Source: Bacteroidetes bacterium UBA6183
GTDB taxonomy: Bacteria; Bacteroidota; Bacteroidia; UKL13-3
Direction of reading: 5' to 3'
Assembly (NCBI GenBank): GCA_002422865.1
Contig: DITN01000100.1
Location: 7,884-71,883, forward strand
Length of the DNA stretch: 64,000 bases
Below the pieces are notes generated by a model that made no database searches, was not told where the DNA came from, and worked only from the letters and a program-made list of their open reading frames with translations. Each line of letters begins with the position of its first letter. Position 1 is the first letter of the stretch. Shown here in pieces: positions 16,269 to 24,694 of this stretch. The position numbers were made by a program, and so were the translations under genes.

Positions 16269-17531
16269 ATGAAGAAGTATTTAAAAGGCATAGCAGCAAT
16301 ATTAGCAGGGTTAACACTAACAGATTTGCATGCGCAGCAACAACGACTTACTACAGGACAATTAGACGGACGACAAAATACCATTACCTCAGCAGTTCCA
16401 TTTTTATTAATTACACCAAACGCAAGGGCTGGTGCAATGGGTGATGCAGGGGTTGCTACACCAGATGATCCCAATGCTATCCATTGGAATGCAGCAAAAA
16501 TGGTTTTTAATGAGAAAAATGGAACGGTATCTCTTTCTTATAATCCATGGTTAAGACAGTTGGTTCCCGATGTTTCTTTGTCATACCTTTCTATAATGGG
16601 TAAAATAAATGAAAAAGCATCTTTAGGAGGCTCGCTTAGGTATTTTTCGCTTGGCGAAATTCAATTTACAGATGTGTATGGTGGTAGTTTAGGTAAAGCA
16701 ACCCCAAGCGAATGGGCAGCTGATTTGGCTTACGCGCAAAAACTTTCTGACAACTTTAGTTTAGGAGTAGCATTCCGGTTTATATATTCAAATATTGCCG
16801 GAGGAGCGCAAACGCAATCTCAAAGTGGTATTAAGGCCGGAACATCTTATGCAGCCGACATTACCGCTTACTACAAGAACAAAACTAAAATTGAGGGTTA
16901 TAAAATTAATTATGGCATTGGAGGTGCGATTACAAATATTGGTTCTAAGCTAACTTATACTACTGATCAAAATCAAAATTTTATTCCCATTAATCTAAGA
17001 ATAGGCGGTTATGGTGAAGTTGAAATAGATAAATACAATACTATTGCCTTAGCGTTAGACTTTAATAAATTACTCATTCCAACGCCACCTGTTTACAAGT
17101 ATGATTCGGCAGGAAATCCGGTTATACAAAATGGTAGCTTGGTTATTGAATCAGGAAAAAGCCCTAATGTACCCATTATTCAGGGTATGACGCAATCCTT
17201 CTCAGATGCTCCGGGCGGATTTAAAGAAGAGTTACGTGAAATTAATATCTCTGCAGGTTTGGAGTATTGGTATGATAAACAGTTTGCCATACGCGCAGGT
17301 TATTTTCATGAAAACCAATACAAGGGTAATCGTAAGTATGCTACATTTGGCGTTGGTATCAGGTATAATGTTTTTACCATTGATGCAGCTTACTTAGTAT
17401 CTTTCGGTCAACGCAACCCGCTCGATAATACACTACGTTTTACTTTAGGTTTAGATTTTGATGCATTGAAATCTGGTAGCAACGAAAAAGAACAACCAAC
17501 AGGTGTTTTTGAAATGCCCAAAGATAATTAG
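16269..17531 (+). CDS. porV: T9SS outer-membrane shuttle protein PorV (420 aa)
   Basis: PorV (LptO) is a 14-strand FadL-like barrel that takes cargo from the SprA/Sov translocon to PorU. A signal peptide ends at LHAQ. The family motifs PFLLITPNARAGAMGDAGVA, PNAIHWNAAKM, SYNPWLRQLVPDVSLSYL and a glycine-rich barrel with LREINISAGLEYWYDKQFAI and KYATFGVGIRYNVFTIDAAY are all present. Length is usual. The gene sits between porU and ispF, with its stop codon only 2 bp before the ispF ATG, so translation of ispF is probably coupled to it. Confidence 0.95.
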   Translation: MKKYLKGIAAILAGLTLTDLHAQQQRLTTGQLDGRQNTITSAVPFLLITPNARAGAMGDAGVATPDDPNAIHWNAAKMVFNEKNGTVSLSYNPWLRQLVPDVSLSYLSIMGKINEKASLGGSLRYFSLGEIQFTDVYGGSLGKATPSEWAADLAYAQKLSDNFSLGVAFRFIYSNIAGGAQTQSQSGIKAGTSYAADITAYYKNKTKIEGYKINYGIGGAITNIGSKLTYTTDQNQNFIPINLRIGGYGEVEIDKYNTIALALDFNKLLIPTPPVYKYDSAGNPVIQNGSLVIESGKSPNVPIIQGMTQSFSDAPGGFKEELREINISAGLEYWYDKQFAIRAGYFHENQYKGNRKYATFGVGIRYNVFTIDAAYLVSFGQRNPLDNTLRFTLGLDFDALKSGSNEKEQPTGVFEMPKDN

Positions 17532-17533
17532 TT

Positions 17534-18007
17534 ATGAGAATAGGATTTGGATTTGATGTGCATCAATTGGTTGAAGGAAGAGAGTTGTGGTTAGGAGGAG
17601 TAAAAATACCTGCAATAAAAGGTGCTTTAGGGCATAGTGATGCAGATGTTCTTTTACATGCTATTTGTGATGCCATTTTGGGCGCTTTGGCTTTGGGTGA
17701 TATTGGTAAACACTTTCCAGATACGGATAATAGTTTTAAAGGGATTGACAGTAAAATACTGCTTCAAAAAGTAGTTACTTTAATTAATGAAAAAGGTTAT
17801 CTTATAGGTAACATCGACAGTAGTTTATGTGTTGAGAAACCTAAAGTTATGCCTTATGCAGATCAAATGCGATTAACCATTGCAAACATCTGTAGTATTG
17901 GTATAGATGATGTTTCTGTTAAAGCAACCACCAACGAAAAGATGGGGTTTATTGGTAGGGAAGAGGGCTTGGTTGCTTATGCTGTGGTGTTGTTATTGAA
18001 AAAGTAA
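17534..18007 (+). CDS. ispF: 2-C-methyl-D-erythritol 2,4-cyclodiphosphate synthase (157 aa)
   Basis: IspF closes the cyclodiphosphate ring in the MEP route to isoprenoids. The zinc-binding residues Asp8 and His10 are in RIGFGFDVHQL. The loop GHSDADVLLHAICDAILGAL gives the third ligand, and NIDSSLCVEKPKVMPY, KATTNEKMGFIGREEG and the trimer-forming end are as in the family. Length is typical. It is the last gene of the porU-porV operon, an arrangement with no obvious functional link beyond shared transcription. A terminator shared with convergent murF follows. Confidence 0.97.
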   Translation: MRIGFGFDVHQLVEGRELWLGGVKIPAIKGALGHSDADVLLHAICDAILGALALGDIGKHFPDTDNSFKGIDSKILLQKVVTLINEKGYLIGNIDSSLCVEKPKVMPYADQMRLTIANICSIGIDDVSVKATTNEKMGFIGREEGLVAYAVVLLLKK

Positions 18008-18029
18008 TTTTAAAAATATTGTTTAAAGT

Positions 18030-18055
18030 AAAAGGAGGTGTTGATCTCCTTTTTT
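18030..18055 (+). terminator. Terminator between ispF and murF
   Basis: AAAAGGAG (18030-18037) pairs with CTCCTTTT (18046-18053), and the T run continues to 18055. The end overlaps the murF stop codon. Confidence 0.7.
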
Positions 18056-19349
18056 AGTTTATAGATTCAGCCAATATTTCCAGTTTCATACCCCTTGAAC
18101 CTTTAATAAAAAAGGCACAGTTTTTATAATTCATTTGTTTAATCAATACTTCTGCCTCTGATGTGGTTTTGAATGCATGTGCATTATTATGATTGGTATT
18201 ACAAAACGCTTCACCAACAAGTATTAAATGGTTAAGATTTAAGTTGGCGCATAAATCAACCATACGTTGGTGTTCGATTTTGGTGTAATCACCCATTTCA
18301 AACATATCTCCCATTATCACAATTTTATGAGGATGATCCATGGCTGAAAAGTTTCTTAAAGCCGCTTCCATACTACTTGGATTGGCATTATAGGCATCTA
18401 AAAAAATAAGATTATTATTTTTTTGAATCCATTGTGATCGATTGTTTTTAGGTTCGTATGCTGCAACACCTTTTAATACATTATCATCGCTTACTCCTAA
18501 ATATTTACCAATGGCTACGGCAGCCATAATGTTATCAAAATTATAATCCCCACTTAAAATGGAATAGCCATTTAGGTTTTGAAAAATAAATTTTATGGCA
18601 GGCTGAAGTTGGTTTGCCAGAGCCATGTAGTCGGCATTCACATTTCTGAAGGCTGTGTTGGCAGCATAAGTTTTCTTGTTATTTAAACGTGAGCTCATAC
18701 GCATCAACCATTCATCATGTGCGTTTACAAAAGCAGTTCCGTTGTTTTTAAGCAAATAATAATACAGCTCACTATTACTTTTTGCAACTCCTTCAATATC
18801 TCCAAACCCCTCCAAATGATCCATTCCGTTATTGGTAACAATACCTAATGTAGGCTCTGCAATTTCGCACAGTTCTGCATTCTCACCCACATGGTTAGCA
18901 CCCATTTCAATGATGGCCACTTGATGATTGCTGGTTAACTGTAACAATGTAAGTGGTAAGCCGATGTGATTGTTAAAGTTGCCCGGTGTGGCCCATACAT
19001 TAAAAGTGGTTGATAACACCGATGTGATCAGTTCTTTGGTTGTTGTTTTACCGTTACTGCCTACAATAGCAATAACAGGTATATTGAGTTGTTTGCGGTG
19101 ATGATTTGCCAAATTTTGCATGCATTTTAACGCATCATCTACTAAAATACATTTATCGTTTATTACACAATTGGGGTCGTCAACAATACAATATGCAGCC
19201 CCCTTCTTTAAGGCTTCTTCAGCAAAAGTATTTGCATTAAAATTTGGTCCTTTAAGTGCAAAAAATAAACTGCCCTCAGTAATTTTACGGGTGTCTGTTG
19301 ATAGGTGTGGATGCTCTTTATAAATGGCGTATAATTCTACAATTGTCAT
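18054..19349 (-). CDS. murF: UDP-N-acetylmuramoyl-tripeptide--D-alanyl-D-alanine ligase (431 aa)
   Basis: MurF adds D-Ala-D-Ala to the UDP-MurNAc tripeptide in the cytoplasm, the last soluble step of peptidoglycan precursor synthesis. The N-terminal domain has STDTRKITEGSLFFALKGPN, the central domain has the ATP-binding loop AIVGSNGKTTTKELI, then IIEMGANHVGE and GIVTNNGMDHLEGFG. The C-terminal Rossmann-like domain has FLDAYNANPSSMEAAL and KIVIMGDMFEMGD. Length is slightly short, as is common in this phylum. It stands apart from the usual mur/fts cluster. Confidence 0.96.
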   Translation of the reverse strand: MTIVELYAIYKEHPHLSTDTRKITEGSLFFALKGPNFNANTFAEEALKKGAAYCIVDDPNCVINDKCILVDDALKCMQNLANHHRKQLNIPVIAIVGSNGKTTTKELITSVLSTTFNVWATPGNFNNHIGLPLTLLQLTSNHQVAIIEMGANHVGENAELCEIAEPTLGIVTNNGMDHLEGFGDIEGVAKSNSELYYYLLKNNGTAFVNAHDEWLMRMSSRLNNKKTYAANTAFRNVNADYMALANQLQPAIKFIFQNLNGYSILSGDYNFDNIMAAVAIGKYLGVSDDNVLKGVAAYEPKNNRSQWIQKNNNLIFLDAYNANPSSMEAALRNFSAMDHPHKIVIMGDMFEMGDYTKIEHQRMVDLCANLNLNHLILVGEAFCNTNHNNAHAFKTTSEAEVLIKQMNYKNCAFFIKGSRGMKLEILAESIN

Positions 19350-19406
19350 TTTATGATTATATTTAGAAATTCTTGTGTTAAATTCACAATGATAAAATTA
19401 AACACT

Positions 19407-21785
19407 ATGAATAAATTTCTTACAACATTATTACTCATTTTTGTTATAACCAATAGCAGTAATGCACAAATTTTTAAATATTATCAGGCAAAAGGTGCAC
19501 CTAAGTTTATTAAAAATGGTACGCAAAACGACACCTTATTAAATCCCTTTGCGGGTGGTTTAAATACACCGCAGTTCAGTAATATTGATTGGAATAATGA
19601 TGGTAAGCAAGATTTATTCGTATTTGATAAGGAGTCGTTAAAACCATTAGCTTTTGTCTATAATGTTTCACTCAATAAGTTTGTACATGCGCCAGAATAT
19701 GAAGGTGCTTTTTCAAATTATTTCGGAGGCTGGGCATTGTTAAAAGATTATAACTTTGATGGAAAACCTGATTTATATACCTCCTCAGTTTCATATAATA
19801 AAATCTCGCTTTCGCCATTTATTCCTTCAGAGAAAATACAACTTTTTGTGAATACAACTACACCCGGTGGTAAAACTACGTTTAAGCAGTACAGTAATGT
19901 ACTATTTGATACAGGAATGTATGTTGGTCCTCCCTACAATCAATATTTAAGCGCGGGAGAGTTGGTGGCTGTTTCTAATGCAATGCCTGCCATTGATGAT
20001 TTGGATGGAGACGGGGATGAAGATATTATATCCAACCAAGGCGTAAATACTACCTTTTGGTATTATGAAAACTTTAAAAAGAACAAATTCAATACTCCTT
20101 TTTCTAACGATACCACCATTTTTGTTCCTCGTGATCAATGTTGGGGTTTTATGAACTACGATTTTATGAATCATTCTTTTGCTTTAGGATTCAGACGCGA
20201 CCAAGGTTCTCAATGTGATTATAACATGTGGGGTAAAAGAAAGCATGCAGATCAAACCACATTGATGATTGATATAAATGGAGATGGGATTAAAGATGTT
20301 GTTTTTGGCGATTCGGAATTTAAAAGTTTAATCGCACTCATTAACGGGCGTCTACAAAATAGCCGTCAAATTGATTCAATTATAGTTCAAGACACTTTGT
20401 TTTTGTCGAATACAAATGTTAGAAAAAACTTTATAGAGTATCCAGCAGCATACTATGTAGATGTTAATGCTGATGGTAAAAAGGAGCTATTGGTAACCAC
20501 AAATAAAAATATGGCATCAAAATCTGTTAATAATATATGGGTTCATGATGCAACACGTGTTAATAGCAATTTACAATTTACGGCTAATCCCGGTAATGAT
20601 TTTTTGTATAAAGATATGGTAGATCATGGTCTACGCTCGGTGCCTGTTTTTGTTGATATTGACAATGATGGTGATAAGGATTTGGTGGTAGCAACAAGTG
20701 GCGTATTGGAACAAACGAGTAACAATAATGATAAGTTGTATTTGTACTTAAACATCACCGATTCTGTACGTCCGGTCTTTAAGTTAGCAGATTCAAACTT
20801 TGTTATTTCATCACTTGTAGGGCAAGGTTTTTTCTCAGCACATCCAACATTTGGAGATTTAAATGGAGACGGTAAACCTGATTTGTTAGTAGGGGAGGGG
20901 AATGGTAATGTGGCTTATTTTATCAATAACAGTATTGGTTCACAGTTTAACTTTACCTTAAATAACCGAAATGCATTTGGGTTAACCATTGGTACGTATT
21001 GTACCCCACAATTGTTTGATTTGGATAAAGATGGTTTACTTGATATTGTTAGCGGTGAAAGAAATGGTACGGTGAAGTTTTATAAAAACACGGGAACCAA
21101 ACAGGTACCGTCATTTTCAAATACACCAACAATTGATAGTTTAGGCAAGGTACATTCGAGAGAAGTATATAAACCGCTAGGTTCCTCGCAAATGTTAGAA
21201 CTAGTAGGCTATAGTGCGCCTCACATTACAGACTTAAATAATGACGGAGTTTACGAAATGTTACTCGGCTCAAATAATGGCAGGGTTGACTTGTATACCA
21301 ATGTTGTGGCTCACCCGGACAGTGTAGCAATAATGAATAATAATGTTTACATTGATTTTAGCCTCGATGCCAATGCCGGATACAATAAAAAATTTGGCAT
21401 GCGAAGTGCAGCTGCAACTGCTTATTTAAACGGAGATTCCATTCCTGATATTTTAATTGGTAACATTTCGGGAGGTTTGGTTTTTATGGGTTCTGATGTT
21501 GCACCGGTTAATAGTGTAAACGAAATGTTTATTGATAACAATGCATTTATGCTTTACCCTAACCCTACAGAAAGCATGGTTAATTTGATAATAAACAGAA
21601 CAGCGTTTTCTGATATTAATTACGTAGTGTATGACATATCAGGCAAAAAAATAATGGAAGGTAAGTTAGATAAAAATCAAACGGACGCTTCCATTAATGT
21701 TGGTGCTTTGAAAACCGGTTTGTATTTGGTTCAGTTAACCAATAATCAATGGCAATCAACCCAAAGGTTAATGATAAATCACTAA
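19407..21785 (+). CDS. Secreted FG-GAP/VCBS repeat protein with T9SS sorting domain (792 aa)
   Basis: A signal peptide (MNKFLTTLLLIFVITNSSNA) leads into about ten FG-GAP/VCBS-type calcium-binding repeats: for example DWNNDGKQDLFVFD, DDLDGDGDEDIIS, DINGDGIKDVVFGD, DIDNDGDKDLVVAT, DLNGDGKPDLLVGE and DLDKDGLLDIVSGE. These form a beta-propeller of the integrin alpha type. The last 80 residues (MLYPNPTESMVNLII, YDISGKKIMEG, LKTGLYLVQL) are a type A T9SS sorting domain, so the protein should be exported by the T9SS and cleaved by PorU. The frame is open from 19353, but the ATG at 19407 starts the signal peptide. A surface adhesion or binding role is inferred. Confidence 0.88.
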   Translation: MNKFLTTLLLIFVITNSSNAQIFKYYQAKGAPKFIKNGTQNDTLLNPFAGGLNTPQFSNIDWNNDGKQDLFVFDKESLKPLAFVYNVSLNKFVHAPEYEGAFSNYFGGWALLKDYNFDGKPDLYTSSVSYNKISLSPFIPSEKIQLFVNTTTPGGKTTFKQYSNVLFDTGMYVGPPYNQYLSAGELVAVSNAMPAIDDLDGDGDEDIISNQGVNTTFWYYENFKKNKFNTPFSNDTTIFVPRDQCWGFMNYDFMNHSFALGFRRDQGSQCDYNMWGKRKHADQTTLMIDINGDGIKDVVFGDSEFKSLIALINGRLQNSRQIDSIIVQDTLFLSNTNVRKNFIEYPAAYYVDVNADGKKELLVTTNKNMASKSVNNIWVHDATRVNSNLQFTANPGNDFLYKDMVDHGLRSVPVFVDIDNDGDKDLVVATSGVLEQTSNNNDKLYLYLNITDSVRPVFKLADSNFVISSLVGQGFFSAHPTFGDLNGDGKPDLLVGEGNGNVAYFINNSIGSQFNFTLNNRNAFGLTIGTYCTPQLFDLDKDGLLDIVSGERNGTVKFYKNTGTKQVPSFSNTPTIDSLGKVHSREVYKPLGSSQMLELVGYSAPHITDLNNDGVYEMLLGSNNGRVDLYTNVVAHPDSVAIMNNNVYIDFSLDANAGYNKKFGMRSAAATAYLNGDSIPDILIGNISGGLVFMGSDVAPVNSVNEMFIDNNAFMLYPNPTESMVNLIINRTAFSDINYVVYDISGKKIMEGKLDKNQTDASINVGALKTGLYLVQLTNNQWQSTQRLMINH

Positions 21786-21791
21786 ACACTT

Positions 21792-21826
21792 AACAAGAGT
21801 AACTATTTAGTTGCTCTTGTTCTTTT
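21792..21826 (+). terminator. Terminator of the FG-GAP protein gene
   Basis: AACAAGAG (21792-21799) pairs with CTCTTGTT (21814-21821), extended inward by five further pairs, then CTTTT. The right arm lies inside the 3' end of the convergent gene. Confidence 0.65.
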
Positions 21827-22651
21827 AGCATTCATTGCTTTTAAATCTTTAGCAGTAAGCTTACATTTATCTGCTGCATCTTCTGCAAAATATACCAACT
21901 CTCCACTTGTTGATGTAACAATCTTGTTGCACCTTTTTTCATCTTTACTGTAAAAGAAAATAATGTTATCACTACTGTTCATGATAGCCTTGTATGTTTC
22001 ATCTACTTCTACATCCTCAACCTCACCACCCCACAGTGTAGCAGCATCTTCTTTACCTTTTAAATCTAACGAACGCAGCGGTAATAACAATGTTTGGTCT
22101 AGTAAATTTGAGTTAGTAGGTGCGTTATCAGCAATGTAGTTTGTTGTTATCCCCTTGTCACCATCCGCCTCTATAGCTGAGTTTAAATAGTTATTCAACA
22201 TTTGAACAGCACGGGTTAATTCTGGTCTCCAATCAGCGGTATCAATAAAGTTGCTACAAAAAGCACCTGCTACCAAATCTAATTTCAGCGCTTTTTTCTT
22301 AAACTTCCCCCCGGTTGTAATTAGCAAGCCATTAAAATCATCTTCGCAAGTCCCCAACTTTGCTTTTATTTTTGTACCCTTACTTTTGCTGAAATACAAG
22401 TAGCTGTATTCCGGTTTATTGTATGGTTTCATGGCCGAGTCGTATTCAAACAAAAAACCACCATTAAAAGTCCAATATTTTTCTACTGCCTCAATAATAG
22501 ATGCGTTATAGGCACTATCAGGTGATAGAACCACTACCAAACGAGTGTCTTTAAATTTTTCGATATCATCTTTCTTCTTTTTAAAACCAACTTGTGCAAA
22601 AGCGGTGGTAAAAGCGGCAAATGCCAAACTTAACAAAGCTGTTTTTTTCAT
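21803..22651 (-). CDS. Exported protein of unknown function (282 aa)
   Basis: A signal peptide (MKKTALLSLAFAAFTTAFAQ) precedes a Lys-rich domain without a family I recognise. Segments such as TRLVVVLSPDSAYNASIIEA and SDNIIFFYSKDEKRCNKIV look like alternating strands and helices. Four cysteines (in LGTCEDD, AFCSNF, KRCNKI and DKCKLT) could form disulfides in the periplasm. It lies directly downstream of an ECF sigma gene on the same strand, but a terminator stands between them, so it is probably an independent unit. The 3' end carries half of the terminator of the convergent FG-GAP gene. Confidence 0.7.
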   Translation of the reverse strand: MKKTALLSLAFAAFTTAFAQVGFKKKKDDIEKFKDTRLVVVLSPDSAYNASIIEAVEKYWTFNGGFLFEYDSAMKPYNKPEYSYLYFSKSKGTKIKAKLGTCEDDFNGLLITTGGKFKKKALKLDLVAGAFCSNFIDTADWRPELTRAVQMLNNYLNSAIEADGDKGITTNYIADNAPTNSNLLDQTLLLPLRSLDLKGKEDAATLWGGEVEDVEVDETYKAIMNSSDNIIFFYSKDEKRCNKIVTSTSGELVYFAEDAADKCKLTAKDLKAMNAKRTRATK

Positions 22652-22690
22652 AATGTTTTGCTTTATGTTTTTATTCGATACCCAAATAAA

Positions 22691-22723
22691 ACAAAAAAGC
22701 AGCTCAAAACCGAACTGCTTTTT
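22691..22723 (-). terminator. Terminator of the second ECF sigma gene
   Basis: On the minus strand AAAAAGCAG pairs with CTGCTTTTT (arms 22715-22723 and 22694-22702), extended by three inner pairs, followed by a T-rich tail. Confidence 0.85.
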
Positions 22724-22746
22724 AAATTATGTTGTTAAAGTACTGT

Positions 22747-23277
22747 TTAAACGGCATTTTCAAGCCCGTATTGTCTGGCATAATCATTCAGTTGCTCTCT
22801 TAATTGTCTGCGGGCAACAAAAATTCTTGTTTTAACAGTTCCGATGGGTATGTGCAAAATCTCGGCAATTTCATGGTATTTAAATCCACGTGTGTTCATC
22901 GTGAAAGGTTTCTTCAAACTATCAGGTAAACCATCAATTGCTTGTTCTATATCATTTAACATAAACTTTTTTTCGGCTTCATTTTTCACCAATGGCGAAA
23001 CAGAATCTAAATAATAATCATTGTCAGTTTGGTCGATAAACGTATTACGTTTAACCATTCTGCGGTAATTATTGATAAAGGTGTTTTTCATGATGGTGTA
23101 CAACCAACCTTTAAGGTTGGTGCCGTCAGTAAATTTATCACGATAAGTAATAGCTTTCAGCATGGTATCCTGAACTAAGTCGTTGGTATCTTCAACGTTT
23201 TTTGTCAGCTGATAAGCGTAGTGACGTAGTGATTGAGTTTCACGTTGTACTGTTTTTTTGAAATCTATACTTGTCAT
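22747..23277 (-). CDS. ECF-type RNA polymerase sigma factor (176 aa)
   Basis: A second group 4 sigma factor. Region 2 is seen in LTKNVEDTNDLVQDTMLKAI followed by LKGWLYTIMKNTFINNYRR. Region 4 is LPDSLKKPFTMNTRGFKYHE with helix-turn-helix residues in IAEILHIPIGTVKTRIFVAR. Unlike the sigma factor at 3478-4029 there is no membrane regulator beside it; this stand-alone type is widespread and conserved in Bacteroidota. An almost ideal promoter (TTG-N20-TACATTTG) lies directly upstream with a leader of about 24 nt, suggesting ordinary housekeeping-type transcription. Confidence 0.93.
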   Translation of the reverse strand: MTSIDFKKTVQRETQSLRHYAYQLTKNVEDTNDLVQDTMLKAITYRDKFTDGTNLKGWLYTIMKNTFINNYRRMVKRNTFIDQTDNDYYLDSVSPLVKNEAEKKFMLNDIEQAIDGLPDSLKKPFTMNTRGFKYHEIAEILHIPIGTVKTRIFVARRQLREQLNDYARQYGLENAV

Positions 23278-23307
23278 TTTGTTTATGTTTATTTCTTAAT
23301 TGTTAAA

Positions 23308-23338
23308 CAAATGTATGGGGTGTGTTGCTCTAAAGCAA
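23308..23338 (-). promoter_or_regulatory. Promoter of the ECF sigma gene (TTG-N20-TACATTTG)
   Basis: On the minus strand TTG (23338-23336) and TACATTTG (23315-23308) are separated by 20 bp, matching the Bacteroidota -33/-7 pattern. The ATG follows about 30 bp downstream. Confidence 0.6.
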
Positions 23339-23571
23339 GTTTTTTGTTTATTTTTTTGGTAAAAAAGTTAAACGTTTTGTATATAGCTGTAAATCAGCGT
23401 ATAAAAACACTTATTGTCTCGTTAAGTAATAGTTAACGGTAACTTTTGACTAACTTTTACTCCTTTGTTCACTTAATTTGTTTAACTTTAAAACAAAAAA
23501 CTTATGTTTAAGGTTTGTAGTATAAGATTAGACAAGTATATAGTATGTGCAGTTTTGTTTAAGATAGGCTG

Positions 23572-23579
23572 TACATTTG
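23572..23579 (+). promoter_or_regulatory. Candidate -7 element TACATTTG of queD-folE
   Basis: Exact TAnnTTTG, 20 bp before the queD ATG. A TTTTG lies 14 bp upstream, shorter than the usual spacer. Confidence 0.5.
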
Positions 23580-23599
23580 TAGTTCGTTAAAAAATATAA

Positions 23600-24010
23600 A
23601 TGGAAATATCAGTATCTCGTAAAGCACATTTTAATGCAGCGCATCGTTTGCACTTGCCACATTGGAGTGATGAGCAGAATAAATCTTATTTTGGAACATG
23701 CAACAACCCAAATTTCCACGGACACAATTACAATTTAATTGTTACTGTTACGGGAATGCTGAATGAGGAAACCGGATATTTGGTAGACCTAAAAGAATTG
23801 AGTAAGATAATAGAAGAGGAAATTGAAGATAGGTTTGATCATAAAAACCTGAATTTGGATACTGTTGAGTTTAAAGATTTGAATCCTACTGCCGAAAACA
23901 TTGCAGTAGTTATTTGGAAACTTTTGCGCGCCAAAGTAGCCGCTGAACTAAGAATAAAAGTTACATTATATGAAACCGAAAGAAACTTTGTTGAATACAC
24001 CGGAAACTAA
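23600..24010 (+). CDS. queD: 6-carboxytetrahydropterin / 6-pyruvoyltetrahydropterin synthase family protein (136 aa)
   Basis: This T-fold enzyme acts on dihydroneopterin triphosphate, the product of FolE. Zinc ligands His15 (NAAHRL), His40 and His42 (FHGHNY) and the likely catalytic Cys34 (GTCNNPN) are visible, followed by TGYLVDLKEL, FDHKNLN, PTAENIAV and the ETERN end. The adjacent gene is folE, overlapping by 41 bp, so the pair channels GTP to a pterin. Whether the end product is preQ0/queuosine (QueD) or tetrahydrobiopterin (PTPS) cannot be decided here, since no other queuosine or biopterin gene is in the window. Bacteroidota more often use it for queuosine. Confidence 0.88.
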   Translation: MEISVSRKAHFNAAHRLHLPHWSDEQNKSYFGTCNNPNFHGHNYNLIVTVTGMLNEETGYLVDLKELSKIIEEEIEDRFDHKNLNLDTVEFKDLNPTAENIAVVIWKLLRAKVAAELRIKVTLYETERNFVEYTGN

Positions 24011-24665
24011 TCAGCACCACGATCATGTTGGCGATTCGCATGCCTCATTTTCGTTGGAAACACCACTTAGAGCAGATGCTTTTGAGTTGGATGATGAACT
24101 CAAAATTGAGTTGATAGAAAAGCACTTTAAAGAAATCATGCAAATTTTAGGGCTCGACTTGTCGGATGATAGCCTTAAGGGGACACCTCATCGTGTGGCC
24201 AAGATGTATGTTAAAGAGACTTTTTCAGGCTTAAATCCTGCAAATGCTCCTGAGGTGAAATTGTTTGAAAACAAATACCAATACAAAAACATGTTGGTAG
24301 AAAAATCAATCAGTTTTCATAGCCTTTGCGAACACCATTTTGTACCTATAGTTGGTAAAGCTCACGTGGCTTACATTCCAAACGGAAAGGTGGTTGGTTT
24401 AAGCAAACTAAATCGTATAGTTCGTTATTTTGCACGCAGACCACAAGTACAAGAGCGTATGACCATTCAGATTGCAAACATGCTTAAGGAAGCTTTAGGA
24501 ACGAATGATGTAGCTGTTATAATAGAAGCAGATCACATGTGCGTAGCATCAAGAGGTGTGCAGGATGTTACCAGTAATACCATTACCAGTGAATACAGTG
24601 GAAAGTTTTTGGATGTAAAAACCAGAGAAGAGTTTATCAAATATATTTCACTGAACAATATGTAA
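23970..24665 (+). CDS. folE: GTP cyclohydrolase I (231 aa)
   Basis: FolE opens the GTP ring to give 7,8-dihydroneopterin triphosphate, the entry to folate and other pterins. The zinc ligands Cys120 and His123 (SLCEHHFVP) and Cys191 (HMCVASRGVQ) are present, with GTPHRVAKMYVKE, VGLSKLNRIVRYFARRPQVQ and the C-terminal strand. It is a type IA enzyme of normal length with a variable His-rich N-terminal tail. The ATG at 23970 lies inside queD, giving a 41-bp overlap. Two TTG codons at positions 7 and 8 are alternative starts but would still overlap. Co-translation with queD is likely. Confidence 0.95.
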   Translation: MKPKETLLNTPETNQHHDHVGDSHASFSLETPLRADAFELDDELKIELIEKHFKEIMQILGLDLSDDSLKGTPHRVAKMYVKETFSGLNPANAPEVKLFENKYQYKNMLVEKSISFHSLCEHHFVPIVGKAHVAYIPNGKVVGLSKLNRIVRYFARRPQVQERMTIQIANMLKEALGTNDVAVIIEADHMCVASRGVQDVTSNTITSEYSGKFLDVKTREEFIKYISLNNM

Positions 24666-24666
24666 G

Positions 24667-24694
24667 AAAAAAAGCGGGCTTGCCCGCTTTTTTT
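24667..24694 (+). terminator. Terminator between folE and the convergent exonuclease gene
   Basis: GCGGGC-TT-GCCCGC (24674-24687) is flanked by runs of seven A and seven T, so it works in both directions. It overlaps the stop codon of the minus-strand gene. Confidence 0.9.

Larger units (their letters stand above)
23278..23599. other. 322-bp intergenic region with two outward promoters
   Basis: No coding frame is supported. The left end holds the ECF sigma promoter on the minus strand and the right end the queD -7 element on the plus strand. The middle is AT-rich with no clear hairpin. Confidence 0.6.
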
